From Asterella californica (taxonomy: Eukaryota > Streptophyta > Marchantiopsida > Marchantiales > Aytoniaceae), in assembly GCA_036924285.1 (NCBI GenBank), contig JAYKYS010000005.1:24898001-24962000 (forward strand): DNA of 64,000 bases. Direction: 5' to 3'. The position numbers were made by a program, and so were the translations under genes. Below the pieces are notes generated by a model, which was not told the DNA's origin, did no database searches, and worked only from the letters and a program-made list of their open reading frames with translations. Below, piece by piece: positions 46,774 through 58,167 of this stretch (position 1 is its first letter; each line of letters starts with the position of its first letter).

Positions 46774-49700
46774 TTGACACGAAGGACTACGCAACTAATC
46801 GTTACTGATGGAGTGTTAGAAGGCATTAAGGTGAGAGTGTTGATTGATCCTGGCGCAACTGAGAACTTTCTGTCGCGTTCAGTTGCTATGAGATTGGATT
46901 TGGCTTTGGAGAAGGATGACAAGGAAGAAGTAGAGCTGCCAAACGGACACACTGAGATGATTGAGTCTCTCCCACGGAGTGTAGCGCTCACTATAGGGCA
47001 ATATTCAGAAAAGATTGAATGGCGAGTTATTCGATTAGCTCGTTATGATGTCATTTTGGGTATGCCTTGGATGGAGCAATACAATCCGGAGGTGGATTGG
47101 AGAAAGAAGATTGTGAAGAGTAAGGGGTGGATAGTTTTTGGAGACAGAGTAAGATCTCGATCTAGAAACATACCTCTGTATGTGATAGAACAGACCGCTA
47201 TTCATAGTGGTGATGTATGTTTCTTGGGGTTAATAAGAGAAGCTTATAGTTCCAACTATGATGGCGATATTCCGGATAGTTTCAAAATGATTGTAGAAGA
47301 ATTCAAAGATGTTTTCCCGAATGATTTACCTTCCGGATTACCACCAAGAAGGCGAGTGGATCACAAGATTGAGGTACTTCCAGGTAGTGCACCTCCTTGT
47401 AAAGCACCATATCGATTAGCACCGCACGAGTTGGAGGAGTGCAAAGCTCAAGTGGAGGAACTGTTACACAAAGGATTCATCCAACCTAGTGTATCTCCTT
47501 ATGGAGCTCCGGTCTTGTTCGTGAAGAAGAAGGACGGGAGTATGCGTATGTGCATAGACTATCGAGCTCTCAATCTTCAGACTGTGAAGAATAAGTATCC
47601 ATTACCTCGAATGGATGACTTGTTTGATCAACTACGAGGAGCAAAGTACTTCACCAAATTGGATTTACGAAGCGGTTATAATCAGATCCGGATTGCTGAG
47701 CCAGATGTACAAAAGACTGCTTTTCGTACAAGGTACGGTCACTTTGAGTACTTAGTGATGCCTTTTGGTCTCACTAATGCACCCGCTACATTTATGGGTC
47801 TAATGAATGACATCTTTCGACCATACTTGGATAGATCTGTCATTGTATTCTTAGATGATATTCTTGTCTATAGTAAGACGTTGCAAGAGCATAAGATGCA
47901 CTTACAGGAGATTTTACAAGTACTTCGACAAAACCAGCTATATGCCAAGATCTCTAAATGTGAGTTTGGCAAGAGCGATGTAGATTACCTAGGACATCGT
48001 GTGAGTGGAGCAGGAATCCAAGTCATGAGCGATAAGATTGAGACAATCCAAAAGTGGAGTGCTCCAGAAGATCAAACCCAGTTAAAGAGTTTTCTAGGAC
48101 TTACGGGGTTCTATCGTAGATTTGTCAAAAACTTTGCACAAGTTGCACAGGACTTGACAAACCTATTAGGTCAAGGACAAAAATGGAGATGGGATACATC
48201 GCATGAGCTTGCCTTCCAAGTCTTGAAGGACGCGTTGTTACAAGCACCAATCCTTAAGTGGTATGATCCTACAAAACCCATTAAGTTGGCCACAGATGCA
48301 TCAGGTACAGCAATAGGAGCAGTGTTACAACAAGCATGGGCAGATGGCTGGCATCCTGTAGCTTTTTTTTCCCGTAAGTTGCTTCCTGCAGAACGCAACT
48401 ATCATACCACAGAAAGAGAGGAGTTAGCTATTGTGTTGGCTACCAAGCATTGGAAGCACTACTTGGGAGATAAGGAGTTTGTGGTAGAAACAGACCACAA
48501 ACCATTGGTTTACTTGCAGACGCAGAAGGACCTCTCCAAACGTCAAATTCGATGGGCGGAATGGCGACAACGCTTCAACATGCAGATTCTATACGTGGAA
48601 GGGAAAAAGCAACTTGCTGATGCGTTAACTCGAATGCCTCGAGTTAATCACATGTCGACAGAAGTGAAGATCCATTCTGATTGGTGGCAACAATTGATGG
48701 AAGCTACCAGAACGGATGAGGAGATTGTGGCAGCAATTAAGCACACCAAGCTTACCAAGATGCATGGGTTAGCATTCAAGGACGGCAAAGTTTGGATTCC
48801 CAACAATCCAGAGCTTCGTACGACTATCTTGACAGAATGTCATGATTCAGCGATTGCCGGTCATGTCGGAATAGAGAAGACTTTGGAGGCGGTGCAGCGC
48901 ATTTATTATTGGCCAAAAATGCATGATGATGTGATGAGATACATCAAAAGTTGTCTTGCTTGTCAACAGAACAAGGCAACCAATCAAACACCGGCAGGCT
49001 TACTCCAACCATTACCTATTCCTACTAACCGATGGGAACATGTGAGTATGGATTTAGTGTGTGAACTACCTCCAACTAGTACGGGATTTGACTCTATTGT
49101 AGTTTTTGTTGATAAGTTGAGCAAAATGATTCATATTCGTCCAACCAAGAAGACTGTTACTGCACCAGAGCTCGCTCAAATCTACTTAGACGCTGTTTTT
49201 GCTCAACATGGTCTTTCTAGAGTCTTAATTACTGATAAGGGATCACATTTTACAAGCATGTTTTGGAAAACCTTGTTTGGATTATTCAAAACTAAGCTTG
49301 CTATGTCCACAGCTTACCATCCTCAAAGTGATGGACAAACAGAACGGGCTAATCGTACGATAGAAGATATGTTACGAGCTTTTACGATTGAAGAGCAAGC
49401 GAGGTGGGATGAACTCCTACCTTTAGTAGAGTTCTCCTACAATAACTCTGTGAACGCATCGACAAAAGCTACACCGTTCTACTTGATGTACGGCGCACAT
49501 CCGCTCACTCCTTCTAGTTTTACTAGATTTGGATCAGGACAGGAGTCAACAACCAAAGTTGCTGCCGTCAACGAATTTGTACAGAAGATCCATGCAGGTG
49601 TTCACCAAGCCAAGGAGAAGATTCAAACTGCTCAAAATCGTCAGAAGCAATATGTAGATGCTCATCGTCGTCATGTGGAGTTTGACATTGGGGAGAAAGT

Positions 49701-50133
49701 GTGGTTATCTACCACTAACTTGTCGTTAGTAGGTGTTCGCAAATTTAACCCTAGATACATCGGTCCATTCACCATCTTACGACGAGTTGGAGCTGTGGCG
49801 TACAAATTACAACTTCCGGTTCATATGCGCATGCATCCGGTGTTTCATGTTTCTTTATTGAGAAAATATGTTCCACGTTCTCCTCGTTTCACCAATCCTC
49901 ACATAGCACCACCATTGCCAGAAATAGTGGATGATCATGAGGAATACGAGGTAGAAAGCATACTGAACAAACGTCTTCGTGGTACTCGATATCCCAAGAT
50001 AGAATACTTGGTAAAATGGAAAGGATATCCATTATATGAGGCTACTTGGGAACCACTAGGAAATTTGACTAATGCCGACTTGTTAGTTCAAGCTTATGAG
50101 CATTCCATCATCAACGAGGACGTTGCAACTTAA
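46774..50133 (+). CDS. pol: Element D pol: protease, RT, RNase H, integrase, chromodomain
   Basis: Replication polyprotein, open from 46624 and so overlapping gag by about 70 nt in the -1 frame. I give the first listed start (TTG, 46774), but it is probably made by frameshift or reinitiation. Protease [11 protein letters not shown] near residue 25 (DPGA instead of the usual DSGA/DTGA). [21 protein letters not shown], catalytic FLDD near 359. RNase [13 protein letters not shown] near 507. Integrase: HHCC finger ([11 protein letters not shown]...CLAC) near 690-728; catalytic D near 760 (MDLV), D near 820 (ITDKG), E near 856 (QTERANR). [10 protein letters not shown] near 1000. Chromodomain about 1059-1100 ([24 protein letters not shown]), which in chromoviruses steers insertion towards modified histones. 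Confidence 0.93.
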   Translation: MTRRTTQLIVTDGVLEGIKVRVLIDPGATENFLSRSVAMRLDLALEKDDKEEVELPNGHTEMIESLPRSVALTIGQYSEKIEWRVIRLARYDVILGMPWMEQYNPEVDWRKKIVKSKGWIVFGDRVRSRSRNIPLYVIEQTAIHSGDVCFLGLIREAYSSNYDGDIPDSFKMIVEEFKDVFPNDLPSGLPPRRRVDHKIEVLPGSAPPCKAPYRLAPHELEECKAQVEELLHKGFIQPSVSPYGAPVLFVKKKDGSMRMCIDYRALNLQTVKNKYPLPRMDDLFDQLRGAKYFTKLDLRSGYNQIRIAEPDVQKTAFRTRYGHFEYLVMPFGLTNAPATFMGLMNDIFRPYLDRSVIVFLDDILVYSKTLQEHKMHLQEILQVLRQNQLYAKISKCEFGKSDVDYLGHRVSGAGIQVMSDKIETIQKWSAPEDQTQLKSFLGLTGFYRRFVKNFAQVAQDLTNLLGQGQKWRWDTSHELAFQVLKDALLQAPILKWYDPTKPIKLATDASGTAIGAVLQQAWADGWHPVAFFSRKLLPAERNYHTTEREELAIVLATKHWKHYLGDKEFVVETDHKPLVYLQTQKDLSKRQIRWAEWRQRFNMQILYVEGKKQLADALTRMPRVNHMSTEVKIHSDWWQQLMEATRTDEEIVAAIKHTKLTKMHGLAFKDGKVWIPNNPELRTTILTECHDSAIAGHVGIEKTLEAVQRIYYWPKMHDDVMRYIKSCLACQQNKATNQTPAGLLQPLPIPTNRWEHVSMDLVCELPPTSTGFDSIVVFVDKLSKMIHIRPTKKTVTAPELAQIYLDAVFAQHGLSRVLITDKGSHFTSMFWKTLFGLFKTKLAMSTAYHPQSDGQTERANRTIEDMLRAFTIEEQARWDELLPLVEFSYNNSVNASTKATPFYLMYGAHPLTPSSFTRFGSGQESTTKVAAVNEFVQKIHAGVHQAKEKIQTAQNRQKQYVDAHRRHVEFDIGEKVWLSTTNLSLVGVRKFNPRYIGPFTILRRVGAVAYKLQLPVHMRMHPVFHVSLLRKYVPRSPRFTNPHIAPPLPEIVDDHEEYEVESILNKRLRGTRYPKIEYLVKWKGYPLYEATWEPLGNLTNADLLVQAYEHSIINEDVAT

Positions 50134-50146
50134 ATGGAGGGAGGTT
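50132..50146 (+). promoter_or_regulatory. Element D polypurine tract
   Basis: AAATGGAGGGAGG precedes the 3' LTR directly and should prime plus-strand DNA synthesis. Confidence 0.75.
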
Positions 50147-50523
50147 TGTAACCATGCATAGTTAACTATACTCATAGTTAGAACTATGTGTAGAGTTGAC
50201 TATAGCGGGACCATGGTATGTGGGACCGGATAAGATAGGTGTAGAGTTGACTATAGTGGGACCATGGTATGTGGGACCGGATAAGAATGTGGTGGTGTTG
50301 ATATTTGATTGGTAGTTGATTGTGTGGGTTGCATGGAAGCCATGTCATCAATCCGTGTGAGGATTGATGAGTGGTTAGTATGGATTGGGGTGTGCACTTA
50401 TCTAACTATATAAAGAAGGAGAATGGTCCTTGAAAGACATTCCACCTTGAGTTGAGTTGAGAGTTCTTCCGTTTGTTCATGAGTGTTCTTGAGGATCGCG
50501 ATTAGAGTTTCTGTAGTGTTACA
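50147..50523 (+). repeat. Element D 3' LTR
   Basis: 377 bp, identical by eye to 44087-44463, including the internal 48-bp tandem pair. Confidence 0.95.
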
Positions 50524-50651
50524 CAAACATAGAAACTTCAATTGCTCTCAAGAGCATCTTGGAGTAGAGAATACTTGACACACGAATTGAGTTTTCTCTT
50601 CGGAGGTTCTTGTAACTGCGAAGACGGAGTTTCACGAACTGATCATCGACA

Positions 50652-51760
50652 TGTCGTGACCTTCAATCTCAAGATCGGGCGCGAACAACAGAACTACGGA
50701 ACAAGACGCGAACAAGACAAGACGCGAACAAGATACGAACAACAGAACCCTGCGGACTTGCGCTAAGTTGTGAACGCTACGAGTAAAACTTAACGACCTA
50801 GCCGGGAAGTCGAGATCAGATGAACCCTAGGTGGTTCTCTGAACCAAGGTTGGAACCTTGGGTTAGGACATAAGGGCCTACTCCCAGACGAACGCTGACT
50901 AAGGGGACGAGTCTCAGACATAGGTCTGAGACGTGGGTCCAAGACGTAGACGAACCACAGGGTTCGACTCTGGGTCAGGACCACAGGTTTCCGAAAAATG
51001 ACTAAGTGTTGGAGCTCTATGGACGTTTTAGGTCATGGACAGAGCTTTACGTAAGATCCTGAGGCGATTGAGGTATCATTGGAAAGGTCTCGACGAGAGC
51101 TTTCCAGTGATATGTAGAACTCCTCGAACTGACCTCCGAGCTGAGAATTATGATCAAATCACAATCGGATTGTGGTATAATTTTCAGGGATCAAAGAGGA
51201 GGGCGGGGCCGCCGATCCCCATAAGTATATATGAGGGGGGCTCGATGCCTGGGTAGGTCAGGATGAGTCATCCGATCCCAAGGTTCGGCGGACGGACTCT
51301 GGGGGCATGAGGTGATGGCTAGGCCGGTTCCAAGGCACGTTCCGTCCAGACTTGGACGTCTGGACTTATGAATGATGTAAGGACTGGACAAGACTAGGAA
51401 ACGAGTCGACGGATTAGACCACCGTTCGGGAGCCTAGACCCAGACAGACATCACGGGCGGTTGGGTCGTTAGATGTGCTGGAGGCACCGTTTAGAACCTT
51501 GGACTTTATGGGAAGTCCGCCCCAAGTCATGTTGTGACTTGCTCATGTTTAGGACCGACCTAGGCGGGTTTAGGTCGGGACTTAGGATTGCGGAGCTTGA
51601 TGATTAGGGAGACGGTCCGGCTCCAGTCCGGACCAAACTGAGATAAGGTAAGTGGTGCATGGACGCTAACTTGTGATTGTGTTTGCATGTTAGCGGCTAA
51701 AGTTCGTGACCTACTGAGCAAGAGCTTCCGCTGGCGCAACAAGACAGTAGGTGCGCAATA
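50652..51760 (+). repeat. Element C 5' LTR
   Basis: 1109 bp, starting TGTCGTGACC and ending GGTGCGCAATA. It shares blocks such as ACCCTAGGTGGTTCTCTGAA with the 3' copy but has many differences, so the element is much older than D. Confidence 0.85.
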
Positions 51761-52638
51761 AGTGGTATTAGAGCCGACGCTTCGGTGAGCGAGAACTTAA
51801 GGTAGCGGTTGAAGGCTGGACACTTAAGGAAGGACGCGAGATACGAAGTGGATCAACGTTTCTAGGTGAACATTTGGAGCGATGGCCGACGACGGACAGA
51901 GTTTCAAGAGGAAGACCAAAAAACGAGGAGCGGCTAACTGGAGCAGATCGACTCGAGCTAGCCTCGAGGCACAGTCAGGGGACGATTATCGACAACCTTC
52001 GTCCCAACGTCAAGGAAGTCATGTTCCAGTTGTGACACCGGTGCAGCAAGATGGAGTCTTGCCAGCGGTTCTCAACGATTCAGACGCGGGAAGTCAAGGA
52101 GCTTTGTATGCGGAACTCATCAAGATGATGAAGACCATGCAGGAGGGTATGACCTCCAGAGATAAACGTATCGTTGAGCTTGAGGCAGGCCAAGAGAGCT
52201 CTTCGTCTACCAGGGAGCTTTGTAAGACGAATTTGCCAACTCCGTTTTCAGGTATAGGACGGGCTCGTAAGGTTAAGGATTTCTTAACTGAGTTGGATCT
52301 ATACTTTGAGGCGCAACAGACTAAGGAGTCAGACAAGGTGAGAGCGGCGGTTACGTTCATGAAGGACCATGCGCTCTTTTGATGGACTGCATACAGGAAT
52401 GAGCATGCCTTGACTGTCTCGGTGCTTGGTTGGAAAGAGTTCAAGGAGTTGCTCGCGAGACGATTCACTCCAGAGTAGCAAAGGATTCGGGACGGTGTTG
52501 AGTTGGTGAGACTAAAGCAGACGGGGACCTTAAGTGCTTATGTGCGCGAGTTCAGTGCCAAACTAGACTCGTTCTCCAAGTGGACTAAGGAGACCAAAAT
52601 ATGTATATTCATTGGGGGACTCAAGTCCAGCTCGGAGA

Positions 52639-52867
52639 TGTTGATATAGTCCCAAGCTCTAGTAGATCGACGGCTACCATTAGCCGGAGTGGTTAGGGTT
52701 GTTAGAGTTAGTTAGAGGGCTAACCCACCATTAGGGTTTCCCTTGTTCTCACCTCCACTATATATACAGAGAGAGGCAAAGCCTCTCTCATCTCATTCCT
52801 ATTTTACTTCCTTGTCTACTCGCTCTCTCTCTTCTTGGAGTGTCCTCGAAGTATCGATCTTTCTACA
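52639..52867 (+). repeat. Element E 5' LTR
   Basis: 229 bp, TGTTGATATAGTC...CTTTCTACA. It contains a TATATATA box (52759-52766) followed by a 9-bp hairpin GAGAGAGGC/GCCTCTCTC (52769-52777 with 52781-52789). Confidence 0.95.
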
Positions 52868-53498
52868 TGGTATCAGAGCTGGTGAGAGCGTGTGTCCCTT
52901 GCTGATGAGCAAGATGGAGATTGGAGTACAGGAGAGAGCAGCCGGAGTTGTGCCTGATGTCGAGCACTATCCTGCTGATGCGTTCGGGTGAGGAGAAACC
53001 GTTTCTTTCGCCACCAGAAACTTTGAACGCGATTTCGGAGGCCTAGACGATTTTTTCTCGCTGTTTTCTGTCGACGAGCCTTTAAGGCAGTCTTGTTCAG
53101 AAGGTGCGAATTGTGTACTGGGCCAAGTTTCAGTCGATTTGGAGATTTCCAGCGGCAGATTTTCAAACGGATCTTTTTCGACCAAAACGAAAGTTTTAGG
53201 ACTTGAGTCCAAAACTAATCCTGTTTCTGAAAATTTCAAGAGGTCGCACGCCCATTTTCGATCTCATTTGGTCTACTTTCGACCTTTCTTGGTGTGTTCT
53301 TTCGACGTTTCCGTCGTGTTTTGTACACCTACAGTTCGCGCACAGGTTCTTTTCTCGTTGTCGTTGCAGGAGGAGTCCGCAGAGTCGCCTCGTCGTGACT
53401 TGTGACAACTCTTGATCGCGCGGTGGGGAGAGACGAGTTTTATGCAGTTTCTGGGAGGTTTTCCGCGTACAGAACAGTGCAATTTCGACATTGCAGCT

Positions 53499-55234
53499 AT
53501 GGCGGAGTCTGTGTCTTTGATCACTGGAGAGAAACTCGACAAGAACAACTACCAAGTGTGGAAGTTCCGGATGAAGACCTTCCTGCAGGGACAAGATCTA
53601 TGGGATCTTATCACTGAGGAGGAGAAAGCGCCTGAAGTGCCAATTTCTGATCCGAAATTCAAGGAGTGGAAGAAGCGCTCATATCAGGCTATTCACTACA
53701 TCGCGCTGACAGTTTCAGCATCGATGATCGGTCACATCCAAGATTGTGATACGCCCAAGAAAGCTTGGGATGCACTCGCGCATCTGTTTCAATCCGGAAC
53801 AGAGGCGCGGAAGCTGCAATTGCTGCAGCAGTTCAATACCGTGAAGAAGGGGTCGATGTGCATAAACGACTATGTGACGGGGTCAAGCAGCTCGCGGATC
53901 AGTTATCTTCTGTCAAAGTCGAGATTGATCCCACTGTCTTGATTGGAGCCACATTGCAGGGACTGCCTGCAGAGTACAAACAGTTCATAACATCGATTTC
54001 GACCAGAGAACCTCTTCCGCGGTTTGATGAGCTTGTTCCTATGATGTTAGGAGAGGAGGTGCGCCTACTGGGGAGTTCTACTTCGACGGGTCAGCAAGAA
54101 TCTGTCTATTTTGCAGGTTCTGGAGGATCTCGAGGTAGGGGTCGTGACAAAGGTGCTAGACGTGGACGGGGTCGCGGACAGCAACAGCAATCGCAGCAGC
54201 AGCAGAACCAGCAGAACCAGCAACAGTCTGGTGGTTCCAACAACAATCAGAGAAGAGCGCCTGGTTCCTGCAACTACTGCAAGAAACAAGGCCACAATGC
54301 GAATCAGTGCTACAAGAAGCAGAACGATCAGAGACAACACGACAACAACCCCCAACAAGGTAACAGCAACCAGCAAGGCTATGCAGTCACTGAGCATGTC
54401 TATTCGAAGCAATTGCTGATTACTACGCATCAGAGTTATGCGGCTTTCGAGTCACAGACTGACTGGGTGATCGACTCCGGCGCCATCAGTCACATGACTC
54501 CCCATCGGGAGTGGTTTAGTTCACTCGAGCCTGTGGAGACTCCACAGTTTATGGTGACAGGAGATGACACCAAGCACAAGATCCAGCACAAGGGTAACAT
54601 TCCACTTGACATTCCTGCCTCAACGTTTACTGGTATACGAAATGTCTTACATGTACCTACATTGACTAGAAACCTGCTATCTGTAGGACAGTTGATAGAG
54701 CAGGGTCTGCAAGTGCGCTTCAATAAAGATGGATGCTTTATTGAAGATTCGAATGGCACTGTCATAGCTCGAGGTATCAAGAGTGGTAGGCTGTTTAAAC
54801 TAGATGCATCTGCGCCTAAGTTACAGGCTGTCATGTATGGACAGAGTGGTCCAGTAGTGTCTGATATTGACACCTGGCACAAGCGAATTGGGCACATGAA
54901 CTTTCAGAGGCTGAAAAGCCTTCCGAGTTCTGACCTGGTTACAGGTCTGCCCAAATTCGAATCCAGTGAGCCCACTGGAGTCTGTGCAGCATGTCAATTC
55001 GGCAAGCAAGCTAGACAGCCCTTTAAGGGATCAGGCAGTAGAGCGAACAAGCTTCTGGAGCTTGTTCACACTGATGTATGGGCTGCTTCTCAGCCAAGTA
55101 TGACCGGTTTCCAGTACTTCGTGTCGTTCATTGATGATCATTCGCGTTATACTTGGATCTATTTGTTGAGAAACAAGTCCTCTGCCGAAGTACTGTCAGC
55201 ATTCCAGACTTTCCGCAAGTTGGTGGAAAAATAG
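53499..55234 (+). pseudogene. Element E gag, protease and integrase start (frameshift, stop)
   Basis: Starts MAESVSLITGEKLDKNNY at 53499. Near 53880 the G-run in ACGGGGTC has lost a base: the frame passes from NDYVTG to VKQLADQLSSVKVEI. It then runs through a Gln/Arg-rich part, the zinc knuckle CNYCKKQGHNANQC, protease WVIDSGAISHM, and the integrase HHCC start (WHKRIGHMNFQRL...CAAC) to the first catalytic Asp (HTDVWA). A TAG at 55232 interrupts it. Confidence 0.85.
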
Positions 55235-57485
55235 TCTGGAGCATCTATCCTCTGTTTGAGATCTGATGAAGGAGGCGAATTTCTTTCTGGAGAGATCGAT
55301 GCATATCTGCGTGAGCATGGTATCCGACGCCAGAAGACCTGCAGCTACAGTCCGCAGCAGAACGGGGTTGCGGAGCGCAAGAATCGACACATAGCAGAAG
55401 CTGCTCGTGCGATGTTGAACGAGAAGACCATGCCTAGACCTTACTGGGCAGAAGCTGTTTCATGTGCGGTGTATCTGATGAACCGGACGCCTACAGCGGC
55501 AGTCCACAGCAAGACACCGATGGAGGTCTTCACAGGCAGTAAGTCTGATTACTCTTTCCTTAAAGTTTTCAGATGTATCTGTTATGTGCACATACCTGAT
55601 GAAAGACGTAAGAAACTAGATCCGAAAGCAGATAGATGTATCTTCCTTGGTTATGCTTATGATACGAAAGGATATAGGTGCTACAATCCTTCGTCCAAGC
55701 AGTTCTATATCAGTAGAGATGTCGTGTTTGATGAGCTACAGTCTTGGTTTGCACCTGCACCTGTGATAGCCATCCCTGTACCTACTGTAGAACCAAGGAG
55801 TCAGTCCACTGTAGTACCTCAGAGTAGTACGTTGAGTGGAGGATCTGGAGAAGTCACTGATTCCAGATCAGAATCTGTTGCACATAGAGCTGTTGTTAAC
55901 GCTGGAGTCCACGTAACACAGCCTAGTGGAACTAGTGTAGTTTCTACACAGGATGAGCGCGTGCTATTGCAGCGTATGTTTGACTCATCCAGATATGTGG
56001 ATCTTCCACATCCCTTGGATAATTTGTCCCAGACCTTGGCGTCTACGTCAGATCAGTTGCAAGGGGAGGTGACTAGTGCACCGATTACCTCTCGCAGATT
56101 TGAGCGGCCAAAACATCCAGTGAGTAGGTATATGCATGAAGGTTTTCTTGCTGCGCACCATGCATATATGGCCAATGTTCTTCAGAAACAGGAACCGAGT
56201 TCGCTTGAGGAGGCGATGCACAAGGCCCAATGGGTAAGTGCTATGGAAGCTGAACTTGATGCGCTTCATCACCAACAGACTTGCGAGTTGGTAGACTTAC
56301 CTCAGGATAAGAAAGCGATTGGTTGCAGGTGGGTCTTCAAGGTCAAGCGCAACTCGGATGGTACTGTGTGTCGATACAAGACCAGATTGGTAGCTAAGGG
56401 CTACGCACAGCAACATGGAGTGGATTTTGAGGAGACCTTTGCTCCTGTTGCGAAGATGGTGACTATTCGAACAGCAGTTGCAGTTGCAACTCAGAAAAGG
56501 TTGGAAGATGCACCAGATGGACTTCAAGAATGCCTTCCTCAATGGCGATCTTGAGGAGGAGGTCTACATGCAGCAACCTCCTGGTTATGAGGATCCTAAG
56601 TTCCCTTTGGATGTTTGGCTTGTACAGCGACAGTATGCTCTCAGTATGCTTGAGAGATTTGGTATGCTTGATTGCAAACCCATTGCTACACCATTAGAGC
56701 AAGGGGTAAAGCTAGGAGCAGAGGATGGTGAGTTGCTGGATGATCCACGCATGTACAGACAGATGGTTGGGAGTCTTATCTACTTGACCATCACCAGACC
56801 AGACTTGAGCTATGCTGTCGGTCTGATTAGTCAATTCATGCAGTCACCACGGAGACCACATTTTGAGGCTGTCAAGCGGATCCTCCGCTACGTGAAGTTC
56901 TCGATGCAGTACGGACTTCACTATCGATGCGGTGGACCATTGTTGTTACATGGCTACACAGATGCTGATTGGGCAGGAAGTGCCGACAGGAGATCCACGT
57001 CAAGTTACGCTTTTGGACTTGGAAGCGCTGCTATAAGCTGGGCTTCTAAGAAGCAACCCACAGTTGCTTTGTCATCCACGGAAGCAGAGTATCGAGGAGC
57101 AACGAACGCAACATGCGAATCGATTTGGCTTCGATGTCTGCTATCTGATATTGGTGTGGAGTGTACAGATCCAGTTGTTGTATATACAGACAACATTAGC
57201 AGCATGAAGTTAGCTAGTAATCATGTTTTCCATGCTAGGACGAAGCACATTGAGGTGCACTATCACTTTATTAGAGAGAAGGTCCTTGCAGGAGAGATTG
57301 AGCTCAGTTATGTGAGCACAGGAGATCAGGTTGCCGATATCTTCACTAAGGCGTTGCCTAGAGATAAGTTTGATGCTTTCAGACATTGTCTAGGAGTACA
57401 GGATGTAGAGATGAGCTTGAAGGGGAGTGTTGATATAGTCCCAAGCTCTAGTAGATCGACGGCTACCATTAGCCGGAGTGGTTAG
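55235..57485 (+). pseudogene. Element E integrase end, RT (deleted) and RNase H
   Basis: The same frame continues after the TAG: LRSDEGGEF (second integrase Asp), NGVAERKNR (catalytic Glu), and the RT start (CRWVFKVKRNSDGTV, DFEETFAPVAKM). An extra A in a run near 56495 shifts the frame to KGWKMHQMDFKNAFLNGDL. After GYEDPKFP the sequence jumps straight to QYALSMLERFGMLDCKP, so the RT middle with the catalytic YVDD box is gone. RNase H follows (GYTDADWAGS, SSTEAEYRG, RTKHIEVHYHFIRE). Confidence 0.88.
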
Positions 57486-57656
57486 GGTTGTTAGGGTTAG
57501 TTAGAGGGCTAACCCACCATTAGGGTTTCCCTTGTTCTCACCTCCACTATATATACAGAGAGAGGCAAAGCCTCTCTCATCTCATTCCTATTTTACTTCC
57601 TTGTCTACTCGCTCTCTCTCTTCTTGGAGTGTCCTCGAAGTATCGATCTTTCTACA
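57428..57656 (+). repeat. Element E 3' LTR
   Basis: 229 bp, one A/G difference from the 5' LTR by eye. The purine run TTGAAGGGGAG lies just before it. Confidence 0.95.
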
Positions 57657-58167
57657 GGAGAAGGCTCTCTTTCGGATGCCGAAGCTACCTAAGACATGTG
57701 CTGAATTTTTGAAGCTAGCGGAGCGAATTGAGGACGATAAAATCCTGCAGCAGAAACTCTTTGAACCTCGCAGCATGGACAAAGTTCAGAAGAAGAACAA
57801 GGAGTTCAAGCGACAATGGGATGGGCGTGAGAAGGATCGGAAGGATACTTCTGCCTCGGCAGCAAAGCGGCAGCAAACAGGATCGAAACCTAAGAGGCAA
57901 ACACCTCAGAAGGGCAACGACGCTAAGTTTACTTGCTACAATTGTGACGAGGTGGACCATATTGCTAAGGGGTGCACGAAACCTAAGGTTAGTAACTGTA
58001 GCATGAATGCATTTGTTACAAAGGACTTGTTGGAGGGCCAGATGACTGTGACCTTGAGAACCACGAAGAAGACGTCGGGACTGATGTTTCTACAAGCCAA
58101 AGTTGCTAACCGTGATGTTACTTTTTTTGTGGACACATGAGCGACTCACTCCTTCATAAGTCCAAAG

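Larger units (their letters stand above)
44087..50523 (+). mobile_element. Element D: intact Ty3/gypsy chromovirus
   Basis: Full-length 6437-bp element with identical 377-bp LTRs, a perfect 5-bp target duplication CAAAC (44082-44086 and 50524-50528), a primer-binding site for initiator tRNA-Met, uninterrupted gag and pol, and a purine-rich tract before the 3' LTR. A chromodomain closes pol. Identical LTRs mean very recent insertion. It sits inside element B. Confidence 0.95.
52639..57656 (+). mobile_element. Element E: defective Ty1/copia retrotransposon
   Basis: LTRs of 229 bp differ at one site by eye. The perfect target duplication is GGAGA (52634-52638 and 57657-57661). Primer site TGGTATCAGAGCT at 52868 (initiator tRNA-Met). 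The order protease, integrase, RT, RNase H is diagnostic of copia. It is inserted in the gag of element C. Coding is broken by two frameshifts, a stop, and a large deletion in RT. Confidence 0.93.
51882..58140 (+). pseudogene. Element C gag and protease start (broken, split by element E)
   Basis: Starts MADDGQSFKRKTKKRG at 51882. It has an in-frame TGA at 52380 and a TAG near 52476, then is cut by element E at 52638. It resumes at 57657 (EKALFRMPKLPKTCAEF) with a Lys/Arg-rich stretch and the zinc knuckle CYNCDEVDHIAKGC. The protease reads FFVDT and then TGA exactly where the catalytic Gly of DTG should be, so protease is dead. Confidence 0.8.

Noticed and set aside
48171..48398. Minus-strand frame inside element D pol
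   Set aside because: Antisense shadow of a well-supported RT/RNase H sequence.
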